64,000 nt of DNA from NCBI RefSeq assembly GCF_004379255.2, contig NC_056034.1, positions 36,562,887 through 36,626,886 of the forward strand. The letters run 5' to 3'. The DNA is from Salvia splendens (taxonomy: Eukaryota; Streptophyta; Magnoliopsida; Lamiales; Lamiaceae). The notes under the pieces are model-generated. The model had not been told where the DNA came from. It did not search any database and was given only the letters and a program-made list of their open reading frames with translations. Positions 21,881 through 34,316 of this stretch are shown here, piece by piece; within the stretch, counting starts at the first letter, position 1; every line of letters starts with the position of its first letter. A program made the translations under genes and the position numbers.

Positions 21881-24800
21881 CAGCTTCTTCCAACATGAAC
21901 AATATGTCAGTGTTGAATGAGTCAAATTTTAATGGATTGGAATGATTATGTTCTAATTGCTATGGGTTACATGGATCTGGATTACGCGCTAAGGAATGAG
22001 CAACCTACTTCTCCTACGGGCAATAGTAGTACTTCCAATCAAAGGAGTAACTATGAGAAGTAGGAATTCTCGAATTGTGTAAGTCTACTGATCATTAGGT
22101 ATATCATCCCAGAAGCCTTTCGAGACGCTGCATCTAAGTATATCACTGAGGCCAGTGAATATCTAGCCAAAATTAAGGAATGTTTTGTGAAAAACATTAA
22201 GGCTGAGACAAGCATGCTTGATCTCAATAAATTATAAGGGCGGGCAGCATAAGGGAGCACATTATGCAAATGTCTCGTGTTGCTTCACTTAGAGCACCCA
22301 CAACCGTGCTCTTGCCAGCGAGCACGGTTGTATGCCCGACCCCACTTTTTCTGTCTGCTCTCTGGCAAGAGCACAACACCCACAGGTGTGCTCTTCCGCA
22401 AGGACGGACACAATTCAATTTAAAATTCAATAAAACAAAAACATTCCCATAAAATTAAAATTCATTAAAAAACCACAATAAATATTACAAATTACAAATA
22501 AAATAAAAAGACATAATTAAAATCCTAAAAATTAAAAATTGAGGAGGGGCCGAATATTCCGTTTCCGGACTAGGAAACGGTTGTGAACCGAACCATTCGG
22601 GGTTCCAACCGTGGGAGGGCGGGGGGTCATCGCCTTGGCCGGACATTGTTATGTTGTAGGAGTGGAAGAAAGATTGAGAATGGATATGAGAGAATGAACA
22701 TGAGAATGAGAATGGAAATTAGAGAGTGTATATGAGAATTGTGTAGTGTGGGGTGAATTTTTGGGTGTGAAAGTGGGGAATTTATAGAAGAAAATGTGTA
22801 TTTTTTGGGGAAAAAAATTAAAAAATGATGGAAAACGGTAAAAAATGGATATATTTTTTTTGGGAAGTGGAAATTTTTTTATTTTTAATCAGTTTTTTAA
22901 ATTAAAAACCGATTTTTAATTTAAAAATAATAATTCAAAGGCAACAGCTATGCCGCTGCCCAATCGCGTGCCGCCACGTTAGCTGCTCGCTGGCACGGAC
23001 TTGCTCGATGCATCGAGCAGCGCCGAGCCAGCGGCGCGAGCGCAGTGGCGGTGGAGCACGTCCTTGCCAGCGGCGCGGATGGACGGACGTCGTCCGTCCA
23101 CTATTGCAGATGCTCTTAAGCTTGAATTCTAAAAACTTGCTTGTGCATTTGGTGTTGCACATCTGGTCAATATCTCAAGAAATAAAGTAAAGGGCATCAA
23201 GAAAAAGTGTATTGAGAATGCTGCTGTGGATAAGGGTTGATCACAAAAGAAACAACATAAGGATAATGATAGTTGTTTCTTTTGTGGTAAACAAGGATAT
23301 AAAAGGAAGAATTGTAAATATCACGCATAGCTTACAAAAGAAGTTACAATTCTTTTGGTATGTTCTGAAGTTAATTTGACTTTAGTCCCTAATGATATTT
23401 AGTGAGTGGATTCTGGTGGTAATACTCACATAAGGTTATCAATGCAAGGTTGTCTGAGCTGCCGAAAGTCTATTGATGGTGAAAGATCTAAATGTGATAT
23501 GATAAATCGGTGGAAGTATAGACTATATTGGGCATTGTAGATTGTTAATAAAGACAGGAATTTTTCTGATTTTGAAGACACATTATTGTACTGTCTTTAA
23601 TACAGAATTTGGTTTCTATTTCTGCTTTGGACAAATTTGGTTTCTCTTGTTCATTCAGAAATAATAAGTTTCTTCCTTCAAATAATTCCAGTATTACGGG
23701 CACTGTTATGTTAAGTGTCTATGACAATCTTTACATGCTTAATTATGTTATGTTATATTCAGAAGCTTTACATGTTAAATCAAAAGGGACTAGGTAAAAG
23801 TTAAATAATAAAATTCATAATTTATGTCACAAGCGTTTAGGTCATATCTCAAAATCAGAAATTGAGAGACTTGTGTCTGATGTTATGTTGAATACACTTA
23901 TCTTTTCCAAACCTGATTTGTGTGTTCAGTGTATCGAAGGAAAGCAGGCTAAACATAAGATATTAGGTGCCAATAAAGCTATACATTTTAGAATTGATAT
24001 ATACGGACATTTGTGGTTCATTCCCTTCGGTTTCTTGGAATGATCAACAATATTTTATATCATTCATAGGCGAATATTCTTGTTTTGGGCACCTACCTTT
24101 AATCTATTAAAAGTTTGGGGCTTTAGACAAGTTCAAAATATTCAAGGCCAATGTTGAGCTCCAACTCAACAAAGGCTTAATGAAAGTTAAATCTGGCCGT
24201 GGTGGTGAATACTACGACAGAAATGACTGCTCAAGTGAACAATGTCAAAGACCTTTTGCCTTCTATTTGGAGGAGTGTGGGATCGTCCTTTAGTACAAGT
24301 ATACCATGTTGGGATTGCCTAGCATGAGTGGTGTAGTTGAAAGACGAAATAAAACTCTTACGGATATGTAAAAGAATATGATTTCTCATTCTTCCTTGTC
24401 ACATTCACTTTGGGGAGAGACATTAAAGATTGTAGCAAATATTTTCACTTTGGTCATCCAGAAGAATTTAAGGGTTTTTAAATTTTATGATCCCACAAAA
24501 GGAACTAATTAATTTTGGGACGAGAAATATAGTATCCCTTGAGGATGTTGAGATTGGGGGAAGAATGTAATAAGGGACATTACTTTTGAGGGGGAGTCTA
24601 CTTTGCCACCTAATACTGCTTCTGACAATATTTAGGGATCAATTCCTACCATTGAAGAAGAAGCAGATCAAGAACATAATGGTAATGTTGTAAACATTCA
24701 ATCTCATGTTGATGAGATCATCTAAAATCAACCTCAACAGCCTCAAACAAGACTCTCGTCAATGGTACCACAGATTTTATGAAGTAGTTCTTTCATTTGG

Positions 24801-25850
24801 ATTCGGAAAGAATGTCATTAATGGTTGTGCGTATCACAAGTTTAGTGGGAGCAAATGCATCTTCTTGGTATTGTATGTCAATGACATATTGATTATCATT
24901 AATAATAAGGAAATGGTGCACAACACCAAGAATTTTCTCTCGAAGAAATTTGAGATGAAAGATCTTGGGGAAGCCTCTTTTGTATTTGGAATTGAAAGAA
25001 ATAATTTTCGATTTTCACAAAAGGGATATAGTGAAAAAGTGCCTAAAGTATTTGAGATGCATAATAGCAAGTAAAGAAATACCCCTATGACTAAGGGAGA
25101 CAAACTTAGTCTCATTCAATGCCCTAAGATAAATCTTGAGATTTAGAAAATGCAGAAAGTTCCATATGCTTCGGTAATTGGGAGCCTAATGTGTGCTCAA
25201 GTGTGTATTAGACTCAATTTGGTTTTAATTGTTTATATGTTGGGCAGATATTTCAATAACCCGATATGAATCATTTGGAAACAGCAAAATAAGTTATGAG
25301 ATATTTATAGAGAACTAAGCATTACATGCTTGCATACAGAAAATCAGATAATTTGGAGAGATCTTTAAGCATTTTGATTCTGATTTTGTTAGATACCAAT
25401 ACAGTAAATGATTCATTTTAAGTTATGTATGTATGTTGGCTGTGGAGTCATTTTGTGGAGAAGTGATGAGCAAACACTTGTAGCTACTTCTACCATGACA
25501 ACATAATTTGTAACTTGTTTTGGGACATCTAGTAATTGAATATGACTGCAAAATTTTTCTCACGAGGCTGCATGTTGTTAAAGTATTGAAAGACCACTTC
25601 AGTTATGTTGTGACAATAACTTTGCGGTATTATATTCTAAAACAATAGGAGCTTCCTGGTTGTTAAATAAAGAGTTCGGAATGGACAAATACATAAAGAG
25701 CATAAGGGAGCGGATTTGATGCTGACAAATCCGCTCATTAAGGGACTATCACCCAAGGTTTTTCATGGGCATGTAGCCCAAATGGGTGTTATGTTGTTTA
25801 AGGGTACTTCCGTTCAGTGGGAGTAGTTTTGGTTATTGCTCTATATTGTG
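21880..25850 (+). pseudogene. copia gag-pol, many stops and frameshifts
   Basis: In order: gag-like start (about 21890-22290, with 'YIIPEAFRDAASKYITEASEYL'-type text in pieces); a zinc knuckle CFFCGKQGYKRKNC at 23274, where the usual His is Tyr; the GAG-pre-integrase motif HKRLGHIS..CVQC (about 23830-23940); integrase remnants up to VERRNKTL (about 24330); reverse transcriptase (24740-25090) with YVND where YVDD is usual; and an RNase H tail to about 25770. Numerous in-frame stops break every domain, so it is inactive. The polyprotein would have made the capsid, protease, integrase and reverse transcriptase of the element. Confidence 0.85.
22292..23115. mobile_element. PIF/Harbinger-type non-autonomous element inside the copia gag
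   Basis: The ends gagcacccacaaccgtgctc and ctattgcagatgctc are inverted and flanked by TTA (22289-22291, 23116-23118). Minus-strand sequence at about 22555-22645 still reads as a start MSGQGDDPPPSHGWNPEWFG, a leftover of an ORF1-like N-terminus. No transposase. The copia gag frame continues on both sides. Confidence 0.8.
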
Positions 25851-26223
25851 TTTTCAACATGAAGTTATAAACTCATGTTATTCTCTGCAGAAATAAAGTA
25901 TTGTGTTTTGTTCATTACTTTTGTAATTTGGTTTTGGTTTGATCTCACTAAGGATTTGGGAGGACCCGTTCGAAATAGGCATGTATGATCACTTTGCATG
26001 AAATTTCCATGCTACACTCCATAATTGATCTGTTGTTGATCATGTTTGCATATGTGATTACTGATGGGTTTAATCATGAAAAAATATGGTGACTTCCTCT
26101 TAGTCCTATGCCGATATGGTTGACAATAAGATTATTCGGAAATACACTATGTGATAGCATATTTGAGCGCCCATTCAGCTTGTACACATTTATTTGATGT
26201 CATATGTTGCCCAAGTGGGAGAT

Positions 26224-26581
26224 TGTTAGAAATTTGGGCTTCCACATGACTGATTTAATGTGTATGACTATCTTTCAATTGCCCAATTAAAGTGATCCTA
26301 TAAAGATTAAAGTTTGGGCTAAAAGTGTATTTATTTGTTATGAAAATAATTGTAGACACCATAAGTGATTTTCTATTTGATGAGGGACCGAATAGAAAAT
26401 AAATGGGTTTATATTTTATATAAATATAAACTAGGGTTATGATCCACTTTCTAGAATCTCTTGACGATTTTCACCCGGGCGGATGACTTACAGTCAATTC
26501 TTCTCCAGGTCTACCCAACCGGGTCCACTCCTACATTCCAAAGGTTCTATCCGGGCAGGTAGGATTGGTGCATATAACAAC
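26224..26581 (+). repeat. truncated 3' LTR of the copia element
   Basis: Begins tgttagaaatttgggcttcc right after the polypurine tract. The first 80 bp match the 5' LTR at 19898. It is interrupted at 26589 by a hAT element and may resume at 27819. Confidence 0.6.
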
Positions 26582-26589
26582 CCGACTGG

Positions 26590-27810
26590 TAGAGGTCTCC
26601 AAACCGAACCGAACCGGACGAACCGGCCCGGAACCATCACCGTCGGTTCCGAACCGGAACCGGAACCGTCAGCGGCAGTTCGAACCGGGACCGGAACCGC
26701 CCGAACCGCCGGGCCGGTTCAGGTTTGCAGATTTTGAAGAACCGTAACCGGCAGTTCCGAACCGCCGGTTCGGCGGTTCCCGACACCTCCTGACACCTTT
26801 TCAGGCCTACTTCCTAGCCTTTTCAGAAACCGCTCCCGCGGCCGCCGGTTTGGTCAGAAACCGTTGACGGAAACCGCCTGTTTCGGCCGAAAAAACCGCC
26901 GGTTCCGGCGGCAAACCGGCGGTTCCGGGGTTCCAACGGTATTTTTAAAATTTTGAATTTTGAAATCGATGAAAAAACCGCCGGTTTCCACCGAAAACCG
27001 GCGGTTCCGGCGGTTTGGACGTTTTTTCAAAAATTATTTTTTTTTAATCACAATTTTCCCCTATAAATACCCCCCCATCCTCTTCATTTCTACTCACCCC
27101 ATTCTTGTGTTAATAAGAATTTCTCTCTCAATCTCAATTTCTCTATTCTCCATCCTCATTCTCTCAAGTTGTTTACGTTATTTGCGTTCATACTTTACTC
27201 TCACGTTGTTCACGTTATCATCTCCACACAATCACACTACTCTCTATTCTCCACTTTCAATTTCCATAAATATTTATATCATGTCTTCATCTCGTCGTGG
27301 TGGTGATCGGGGCAAGGGAATTGCCCAAGATCAAAGTCAAAGTGATACTCGTCGTCGACGTGCCCCTTCTAGAGCACAAGTTGCGGAGGAGGTGGGAAGG
27401 CTAGCCGCTCTTCGAGCTCAAGTAAGTTATAATATGTTTTAATTTTTAGTTGTAATTTGTAATTTTAAAGTTGTAATTTGCAATTTTAAAGTTGTAATTT
27501 GTATCAATAAAATTGCATTGCATTTGTACATCGCTTTATTCTAATTTTATTTATACAAATATATTTACATTTTTTACTTGAATTACAAATTCACAATGTA
27601 TTAAAAAAAATTGAACCGCCGAACCGGCCGAACCGGCCCGGAACCGGACATGCAACGGCGGTTCCGCCGGTTCAAGTGAACCGGCGGTTCACGGTTCAGG
27701 AACCGGAACCGCCGATCCTTGGCCGGTCGGTTCAGGTTCACCTATTTTTTGAACCAGAACCGGCGGTTCCGAACCGTGAACCGCCGGTTCCCGAACCGTG
27801 GTGACGTCTA
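26590..27810. mobile_element. hAT non-autonomous derivative with GC-rich ends
   Basis: The ends tagaggtctccaaaccg and cgtggtgacgtcta are imperfect inverted repeats. They are flanked by a perfect 8-bp duplication, ccgactgg, at 26582-26589 and 27811-27818. The ends carry dense 'aaccgccggttc' repeats. Inside (about 27281-27430, +) a short frame begins MSSSRRGGDRGKGIAQDQSQ. It is Arg/Ser-rich, is followed by a GT donor-like 'caagtaag', and then nothing, so it looks like the first exon left by an internal deletion. Upstream (27080-27280) is leader-like sequence with a TATA-like 'ctataaata' at 27061. Confidence 0.8.
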
Positions 27811-27818
27811 CCGACTGG

Positions 27819-28423
27819 ATACAAATAAGGCATATACATCAACCTTTTAATTAAAAATAAGACCTACACTCAACTTAAAAGGACTTTTTGCCACCCTAAA
27901 GAAAGAAGAATGTAAAAGAGAGACGCTCAAGAGTTGGAGAAAGGATTGAGGCCTTCATCCACACAAGACGCTCAACTTAAAACGGATACTAAAACCGTTC
28001 ACTATACATTGTCAAATTCTATCTAGATTGTAAAAATCAATTTTACTTCTGCAAGCAACCAAATAAAAGACCTTTAGTGATGACATGACATCATTCCGTT
28101 TACAATGCGGAAGACCTAGACTTGTGTGCTTAAACCACATAAATGCTTGAAAACATAAATGAAATAGCAAGAATAATGTGAAAAAAATTCCTGATATATA
28201 GAAAAAAGGTTTATATATACAATTAATTTTGCTAATTAATTTGCCCCTAATTTCAAAAGTAGAAATAAAATGAAAATATAAGGAGTATAAATGTCTCGAT
28301 TAATTATCATTTTCCAACAAGTACCACTATGAAATAGTAATCCTCTACTTCAAATTGAATAGTACTAAAACACAAACACAAATATACATCGTCACATTCA
28401 CACACACTAGGGAAAAAAAGAAT
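27819..28423. other. intergenic, includes the metalloproteinase 3' flank
   Basis: AT-rich, no gene or clear transposon ends. Confidence 0.4.
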
Positions 28424-29479
28424 CTACATGCAGAAACACATCATCGTGAAGAGTTGCAACAAACTCAAAGTAAGGCTAATAACTTGATTTCCTCCATTCG
28501 AATAAATATCCGACTCCGAAAATGCCCCCAAACTGAAATTAGGGTTTGATCCATACAACGCCTGCACCCCTTTCACGTCATCCATCTTCAACTCCACCTT
28601 CGTCTCCCTCGGCCTCAGGCTCGGATACATCACCGCCTCCTTCACCGCCGTGTGCCCCAGCCCCAGCAGGTGCCCGATCTCGTGCGTCGCCACCGACTCC
28701 AGATCCACCGCCGCCGCCGATTTCTCCCTCCCGAAGTCCACCGCCCACGTCTCCGCCTCATCCAGGTGGAACCTCCCGCTCTCCGGCGAGAACGCGTGCG
28801 CCAACACCCCCAGCACCCCGTCGAACGCCTCCCCGTCGCCGTGCTCCCCGCTGTAGAACCCTATCTTTATGTCCGCCCCTCCGTAGTCCTCCGCCTCCAC
28901 GAACGCCACCGGAATCACCGTCGCCCAGCGCCCGAACGACCTCCGAAACGCAACCCTAATCTCCTCCTTGCTTAGAGAGGAATTGATCGGATTTGCCGCG
29001 GAGAAAGCGTACGTCAGCCTCATCGGAATATTCCTCCCCCACCGCGGCCGGCCTGCGAAGTACGCGTAATTTCTGATGCCGTGCAGCTTTCTAGTGAAGT
29101 CGGGGACGCCGCACCTCGGCGACATGAGCTCTGAAACTGTTGGAGAATCGAGCTTGCCGGTGACCGGAAGCCCTAATTTCTCTTGATATTTGGTTATTGC
29201 AGTTTCGAGATTCATATCAAATGCATCGTCTGCTTGTGCTTCTTCCAAATATCCAAATCTGTGTAAATATCTCTTGAGTTGTGAAATGCCGTTGACGGAG
29301 CTGCCCTTGATTGCACCGCGGAACTTTTCGAATTCGTGCCACTTGTGGCTGTGGGTTTCCACCGTGGAAGAAGTGTTTTGGGGGTTAAGGGTGAAGGTTG
29401 AAGGTGTTCTAGCGTGGATTTTGGATGGTGAGGTGATGAAGGAGACGAGGAAAAAACAAGAAAGAAATAATAGTAACAT
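28424..29479 (-). CDS. plant matrix metalloproteinase (MMP), GPI-anchor type
   Basis: An intronless frame of 351 residues starting at an ATG at 29479. Residues 1-23 form a signal peptide (LLLFLSCFFLVSFI). A propeptide with a peptidoglycan-binding-like helical segment (about 60-115) ends in the cysteine switch PRCGVPD (121-127). The catalytic domain has the Ca/Zn segment GEHGDGEAFDGVLGVLAHAF (211-230), the zinc site HEIGHLLGLGH (266-276, catalytic Glu 267) and the Met-turn VMYP (283-286). The C-terminus has a small-residue patch near 327-330, then a hydrophobic tail (331-350), as in GPI-anchored plant MMPs. Matrixins of this type are secreted, zinc-dependent endopeptidases at the cell surface. 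Activation requires release of the Cys switch. Plant MMP genes are typically intronless, as here. All key residues are present, so it should be active. Coding GC is high compared with its surroundings. Confidence 0.95.
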   Translation of the reverse strand: MLLLFLSCFFLVSFITSPSKIHARTPSTFTLNPQNTSSTVETHSHKWHEFEKFRGAIKGSSVNGISQLKRYLHRFGYLEEAQADDAFDMNLETAITKYQEKLGLPVTGKLDSPTVSELMSPRCGVPDFTRKLHGIRNYAYFAGRPRWGRNIPMRLTYAFSAANPINSSLSKEEIRVAFRRSFGRWATVIPVAFVEAEDYGGADIKIGFYSGEHGDGEAFDGVLGVLAHAFSPESGRFHLDEAETWAVDFGREKSAAAVDLESVATHEIGHLLGLGHTAVKEAVMYPSLRPRETKVELKMDDVKGVQALYGSNPNFSLGAFSESDIYSNGGNQVISLTLSLLQLFTMMCFCM

Positions 29480-31319
29480 GTTTGTTTTGAATGATGTAAC
29501 AGATGAAGGTAGGAGGTATGCAAGCTTTGATATAAAGAAAAGGGCTAATTAGTTTTGTTGCATAAGTTTGCATGAATTAGAACATTCTTGGTTGGTTGAA
29601 TCTCTTTTCTTATTAATTTTTGACTTTTTAATGAAGTTTGGTGAGGATATTAAATTAATTCGGGATTCTTAATTAGTTTCAAAGAGGGATTGATCAAGAA
29701 TTTTAAGCGAATGTGGTTTCTTTTGGTGGCTAAACATGACCAAGAAATTTTAATTTAAGCGTTCTCAAAAATAGGATATAATGCATGGTGTAAGAGAGAA
29801 ATGTTGTAGTTGTTGCTGTCAGAAGCAAGAGATGGCTGTGTTGAGAGGAAGAAGTTTTGGGGGGATTTTGTGCGTTTGAAGTAAAGAATGGTTGCTTGGA
29901 ATGGTGAACATATAGCTAACTGTTTCAACCAAACTTATGTTAAATGCAATGATTTGATTGCGGTTGTTTCTATCCAATTCGGTGCTTTTTCTTCCATGTA
30001 TACCCCACGCCACTTACTATTTTCGATTTACATATAAGGAAACGTGTATCAGACTTTTTGACCATACAAGATAGGCTAATATGCTTGGAAAATTTTGGTT
30101 AATTTGGTGGTGTTTACCCAATTATATGATGTAACTAACCTCTGTCAACTCTAATACATTTCAGGCGGTTGCAAAACCGAACATGGCATAAGAACGATGT
30201 TGCTCTCTCTCAAATATCGATAAAAAATAAACAAAGTTGTAAATGACACGGGTTTTAATGCTCAATTGATAACGTAAGAGAGGGAGAGAGGGAAATTATG
30301 GTAGAAGTAGTATTAGTGGATTATAAGGTTCACTTTTAGAATGATATGTAGGGTTAGTATTTGTTTAAAATTTTCCATAATTAAAATTGATCTAATTTTG
30401 ATGGATAGCTCAAAATGATAAAATTAGTCTATTTTTTGTGGACGGGCGTAGTATCATTTTTCCATCAATTCTTTTGCATATTAACTAAAATTGTGGGTTG
30501 AGTGTTATACTGATATTGTTTAACTAATAAACCAATTAATAATATTCAATTAACGTTGTGCTGCCTTTGGTAACCTCCAATTCTTCTTTGCAAAATAGTT
30601 AATCACTCCGTATATATTTAGTATATCGCTTGGGCAATTTCAGTTGTATTAATTAATATCATGATGATTAATTTATATAATTAGGTGGTGTTTAATTTTT
30701 TAGATAAAATAGTAGTATTAAAATATCATTTAGGATTAAGTTGTAAGATTATTTTAGTTGGAGGGGGTTGACTATGACTGATTATCACATGATTATTCAT
30801 CTAGGATTGAGTTGTATGATTCAATCTTATGAACCAAACACGCTACATATTTAATTATGAGATACAATCTTTCAAACTGAACCATCCTTTAGAGTACTAT
30901 TGAAATTAATTACAGAACTAATGTAAGGATTAAAATATAATCAGTATAGAAGGGATTAAAGTAATGTTACAGTAAAATTTTAATTGGAAGAGTTAGATTG
31001 ATAATTTTACTACAACTTACAATGTTTTTCATGAATAAAAAACTGTCGTCTAGTATGGAAAAAGAAAATTTGGATGACAGATCCAATATTGATAAATAAA
31101 CATGCCCCATTAAGTTTTGGGCCTAATTTGCGAGTTACCTGTATCTGGATCCTAATAATATCAAGTTCAACTATTGGATTAAAAACAGCTATACCTATAT
31201 TAGATCCATACTAGCAAAGTCCAGTGCTACACCATGTAATACTTTGGTATGGTCACCCAAAAAAGACAAACATAAAGATTCACTATCAATTTTGAAAAAA
31301 AGCCAATCATGTAAATTTT
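29480..31319. other. intergenic, MMP promoter side, one possible MITE
   Basis: A TATA-like 'ctttatatcaaag' lies on the minus strand near 29530-29542, about 50 bp before the MMP start codon. Around 30685-30850 imperfect inverted ends (taggtggtgttt and gaaccaaacacgctac) suggest a short MITE. Nothing coding was found. Confidence 0.4.
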
Positions 31320-31330
31320 GAAAAAGCACA

Positions 31331-31472
31331 CACAACAACAGAGCTTTGATGATCTTAAGGTCACGGGTTCAAGTCCCGCGACCTCCCGAGAGACTTTCAG
31401 CCTTAATCAACAAACCCAGTTGAGCAATTAGTGGGATGGATTCAGTACATTTATATTGAAACCAAAAAGAAA
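31331..31472 (+). mobile_element. short tRNA-derived SINE
   Basis: Contains a near-perfect Pol III B box, ggttcaagtccc, at about 31366. It is flanked by an 11-bp direct repeat, gaaaaagcaca, at 31320-31330 and 31473-31483. The 142-bp body is non-coding and ends A-rich. The A box is less clear, so it may be 5' truncated. Confidence 0.6.
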
Positions 31473-31483
31473 GAAAAAGCACA

Positions 31484-33451
31484 TCCTGTGGTATGTTTAT
31501 CTTGGCAAAATGGTCCATGGCTTGAGTTAGTGCAAAAGAAACAGAATTATGTGCTTGAATGGTCCCCTCACAAAATTGCACTTTGATATATATCTCTCTC
31601 ATATGTATATATATTATCGCATGGATTTGTGTTTCATTAAAAGAAACAGTGTGTTTTACGATGAACAAGATCCTCCCACGTACGGCTCTTCTGAGGGCTA
31701 ACTACACGTGTCTCTACCCCAATTAATTATTCCTTTCTCACAAATCAATATACTACAAAATTGAAGAATTGGATATTGAATACAGTAAATATTTGTTGAA
31801 TTTCTTATTCCATATGTCATGTGTGTGTGTTTATTAAATTTAAGAGTTGCATGTGGAAACAGGAGGAAAATTTTGGAAGCAAAAATTGTAAAATATAATT
31901 GAACTTTCAAATTGATCAACTTAGCTTTACACTTCATATATATAATTAAAATTCGTAGATCAGATTAATCGATGCTATAATTTGATGGTAGGAAACATAC
32001 TATTTGTTGTCTACTGTATGGGAATCGGAATATGTGGTTGTCTCCCCATTTTCCACCAAAAAAAGGAAGTCGGCGCAAAATTCGAGCAACACTTTTTTTC
32101 TGTGAACTGGTCACTTCGCTTTCGTGCTTTATATCCTTGGTAAAGATGAAAAAGGAAAGCAATATACTTTTTCATAAATAAGCATTTAATTTTAGAGGGG
32201 AACCCATTATTTTATAATTAAAAACAAAAATTAATTTTATTTGACGAATAAAATATTGGGATGCAAGAGACAACACTCCCTACCGGCACTCCTCTAAAGC
32301 AGGGGATCCCATTCCAATTTTTTAGATATATACACGCAAACTATGCGAATCATTTTCTTTTTTTTTATCCTATTAAAAATAAACTGAAAATATTATCATT
32401 TTTATTTTATTTTCTTTTCATTAACTCACAAAACAATGCTAACTATTATATAAAGTATTGAAAACTAAAAGTTTCATATTTATCGAGATAAGGGACTACT
32501 TAAGCTTCCTTAAATTTTAAATTAAATTCAATGAATTGACAATCTAGGTTTTTTTTTCTTTTTTTTCTTCTGAATTGACAATCTAGGTTTCCGGCCATAG
32601 TTTTACACTTAAAAATTTACACAAAGTAATTCCTTTTTATTACTCCACATGCATATTGTTAGATAAATTTTCTAACATGTTTAATGGAGTAAAATGAAAC
32701 AAGAGAGAAAAAGACCGGTAAAGAGTGGTCACAATCAGGTAAAATATGATTGGTCCATGTTTATTGAGGGGAGAGGTGCAATTGTGAGAGATGAAGTATG
32801 TGTATTGTGTGTAAAACTCACTTTACAGACTGTTGCATTGAATATCCAACAATGATTGAAGTCATAAATTGATATATACTACTCTCTTCCATTCTCAAAG
32901 AGAACGAACAATTCTCTTCCATTCTCAAAGATTACAAACAATGAGTTAGACATGAATTTTAATAAATAAAAAGAAAATAGAGAGAAAGGTTAGTGAAAAT
33001 AATATTAGTGGAGAGTGGGATTCACTATTGTAGTGGTATAATTTGTTAATAGTAATGATATAAGTTGTAAATAAAATGATGTCTAAGAGTAATTAAGTTG
33101 TTTGACTTTTTTCAAAATTAGAAAGTTCATATTTTTCAAAGACGGATAAAAAAAGAAATATTCATACTCTTCGGGGACGGGGGAGTACCATTTACTCATT
33201 ACTCGCGTGCATGATCCATCTAAATAATTTTGACCTCTTCCATCCATCAATTTAATTAATAATGAATTTTTCGAGTTCAATATTTTCGGCCCATAAAAAT
33301 ATGGGCATTTGAAATAACACATAAATTAGTGCATAATTAGTAAAGTAAGAGAGAAGACAAGAATGATAATTATAGTATGACTCATATTATTATTAGTGTT
33401 TAATGAGTTGTAATGATTGACCATAGTGATATAAGTTGTAAATAAATTAAT
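31484..33451. other. intergenic with weak MITE remnants
   Basis: AT-rich. A direct repeat 'gaattgacaatctaggttt' occurs at about 32533 and 32572. A degenerate 'ctctcttccattctcaaagag ... cggggacgggggagta' MITE spans roughly 32877-33187. No gene. Confidence 0.4.
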
Positions 33452-33735
33452 GGGAATATGATCAAATGCAAACTCTAAATATTGTACAAATTCCAAACTA
33501 TGATCTAGACCGTTAGAAAATATCAACAGATGATAAAATAATAGCAACAAAAAATGTCAACACAATGTCAACGGTTGATGTTGTGTTGAAATTGTGTTGA
33601 CATTGTATTGACATTGTGTTGACATCAAAATCTTAAAATTTTACACTGTGTTGACATTGTGTTGACGTTGTGTTGATACTGTGTTGGAAATTTTCTAGTT
33701 TGTACAATATATGAGTTTGCATTTTATCATTACCC
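33452..33735. repeat. MITE family A, copy 2
   Basis: 284 bp with inverted ends of about 45 bp (gggaatatgatcaaatgc and its counterpart at 33735). Flanked by ttaat (33447-33451, 33736-33740). Interior 'attgtgttgaca' repeats. Close match to 4730-5002. Confidence 0.78.
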
Positions 33736-34082
33736 TTAATTAATGTATATGATAATGAGTTGGATATAATTCTCCATAAATGAAAAATGCTCATATTTTT
33801 GTGGGACAAATAAAAATTAAAAATGCGCATATTTTTATGGGATGAGAAGAGTACTACTACTAAAATTTAATATAGTAAAATAATATTTTTTTAATATTGT
33901 TAAATGTAAGTAATTAAGTAGCATAGAAAAAGCAAGAGAGAGACAAAAAAATTACCAATCATACTAAAAAATGACAAATATTAGTAATTGTGAATTGAAC
34001 AAAATAAAAGAAAAAAAAGAATACAGTTATGACCGAAGTAGGTATATTTTTAAACCATTAGTATCTAGTAATATTTTATTAA

Positions 34083-34316
34083 AGGATATTGGTCTCTAAA
34101 ACCATGAACTTTGGTCAAATTTTGGTCAAACCATGAACTTTGGTCAAATTTTGATTTAGTAGTCCCAAGTATGATAAAATATGCACGGAAGTTGATTGAC
34201 CTGCCATAGGAAATAACAAATAAAATGTAAAGTTTGTGATATTTTAAATCAATTTTAAAATTCGTGACAAATACCAAAATTTGATCAAAATTCATGATTT
34301 TAAAGACCAATTTGTC
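34083..34316. mobile_element. MULE-type MITE (234 bp)
   Basis: The inverted ends share 'attggtctctaaaaccatga' and the matching complement at the right end over about 38 bp. They are flanked by a perfect 9-bp duplication, ttttattaa (34074-34082, 34317-34325). The 9-bp TSD points to the Mutator superfamily. Non-coding. Confidence 0.75.

Larger units (their letters stand above)
19898..26589 (+). mobile_element. decayed Ty1/copia-type retrotransposon
   Basis: Direct repeats begin tgatagaaatttgagcttcc (19898) and tgttagaaatttgggcttcc (26224) and stay similar for about 80 bp, so they are the LTR starts. A tRNA-iMet-type primer-binding site 'tggtatctgag' sits near 20165. A polypurine tract 'aagtgggagat' precedes the 3' LTR. 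Between them lie a long leader and a gag-pol frame full of stops. The LTRs diverge after the first 80 bp and the 3' LTR is cut by the hAT element at 26590, so its end and TSD cannot be placed. A Harbinger element sits inside at 22292-23115. Confidence 0.8.

Noticed and set aside
28546..28975. Long proline/arginine-rich open frames on the plus strand
   Set aside because: They are the reverse side of the GC-rich metalloproteinase gene, which has every expected motif on the minus strand.
31360..31390. tRNA gene suggested by 'ggttcaagtcccgcgacc'
   Set aside because: No cloverleaf could be completed: acceptor and anticodon stems are missing, and the flanking 11-bp direct repeats indicate a SINE.
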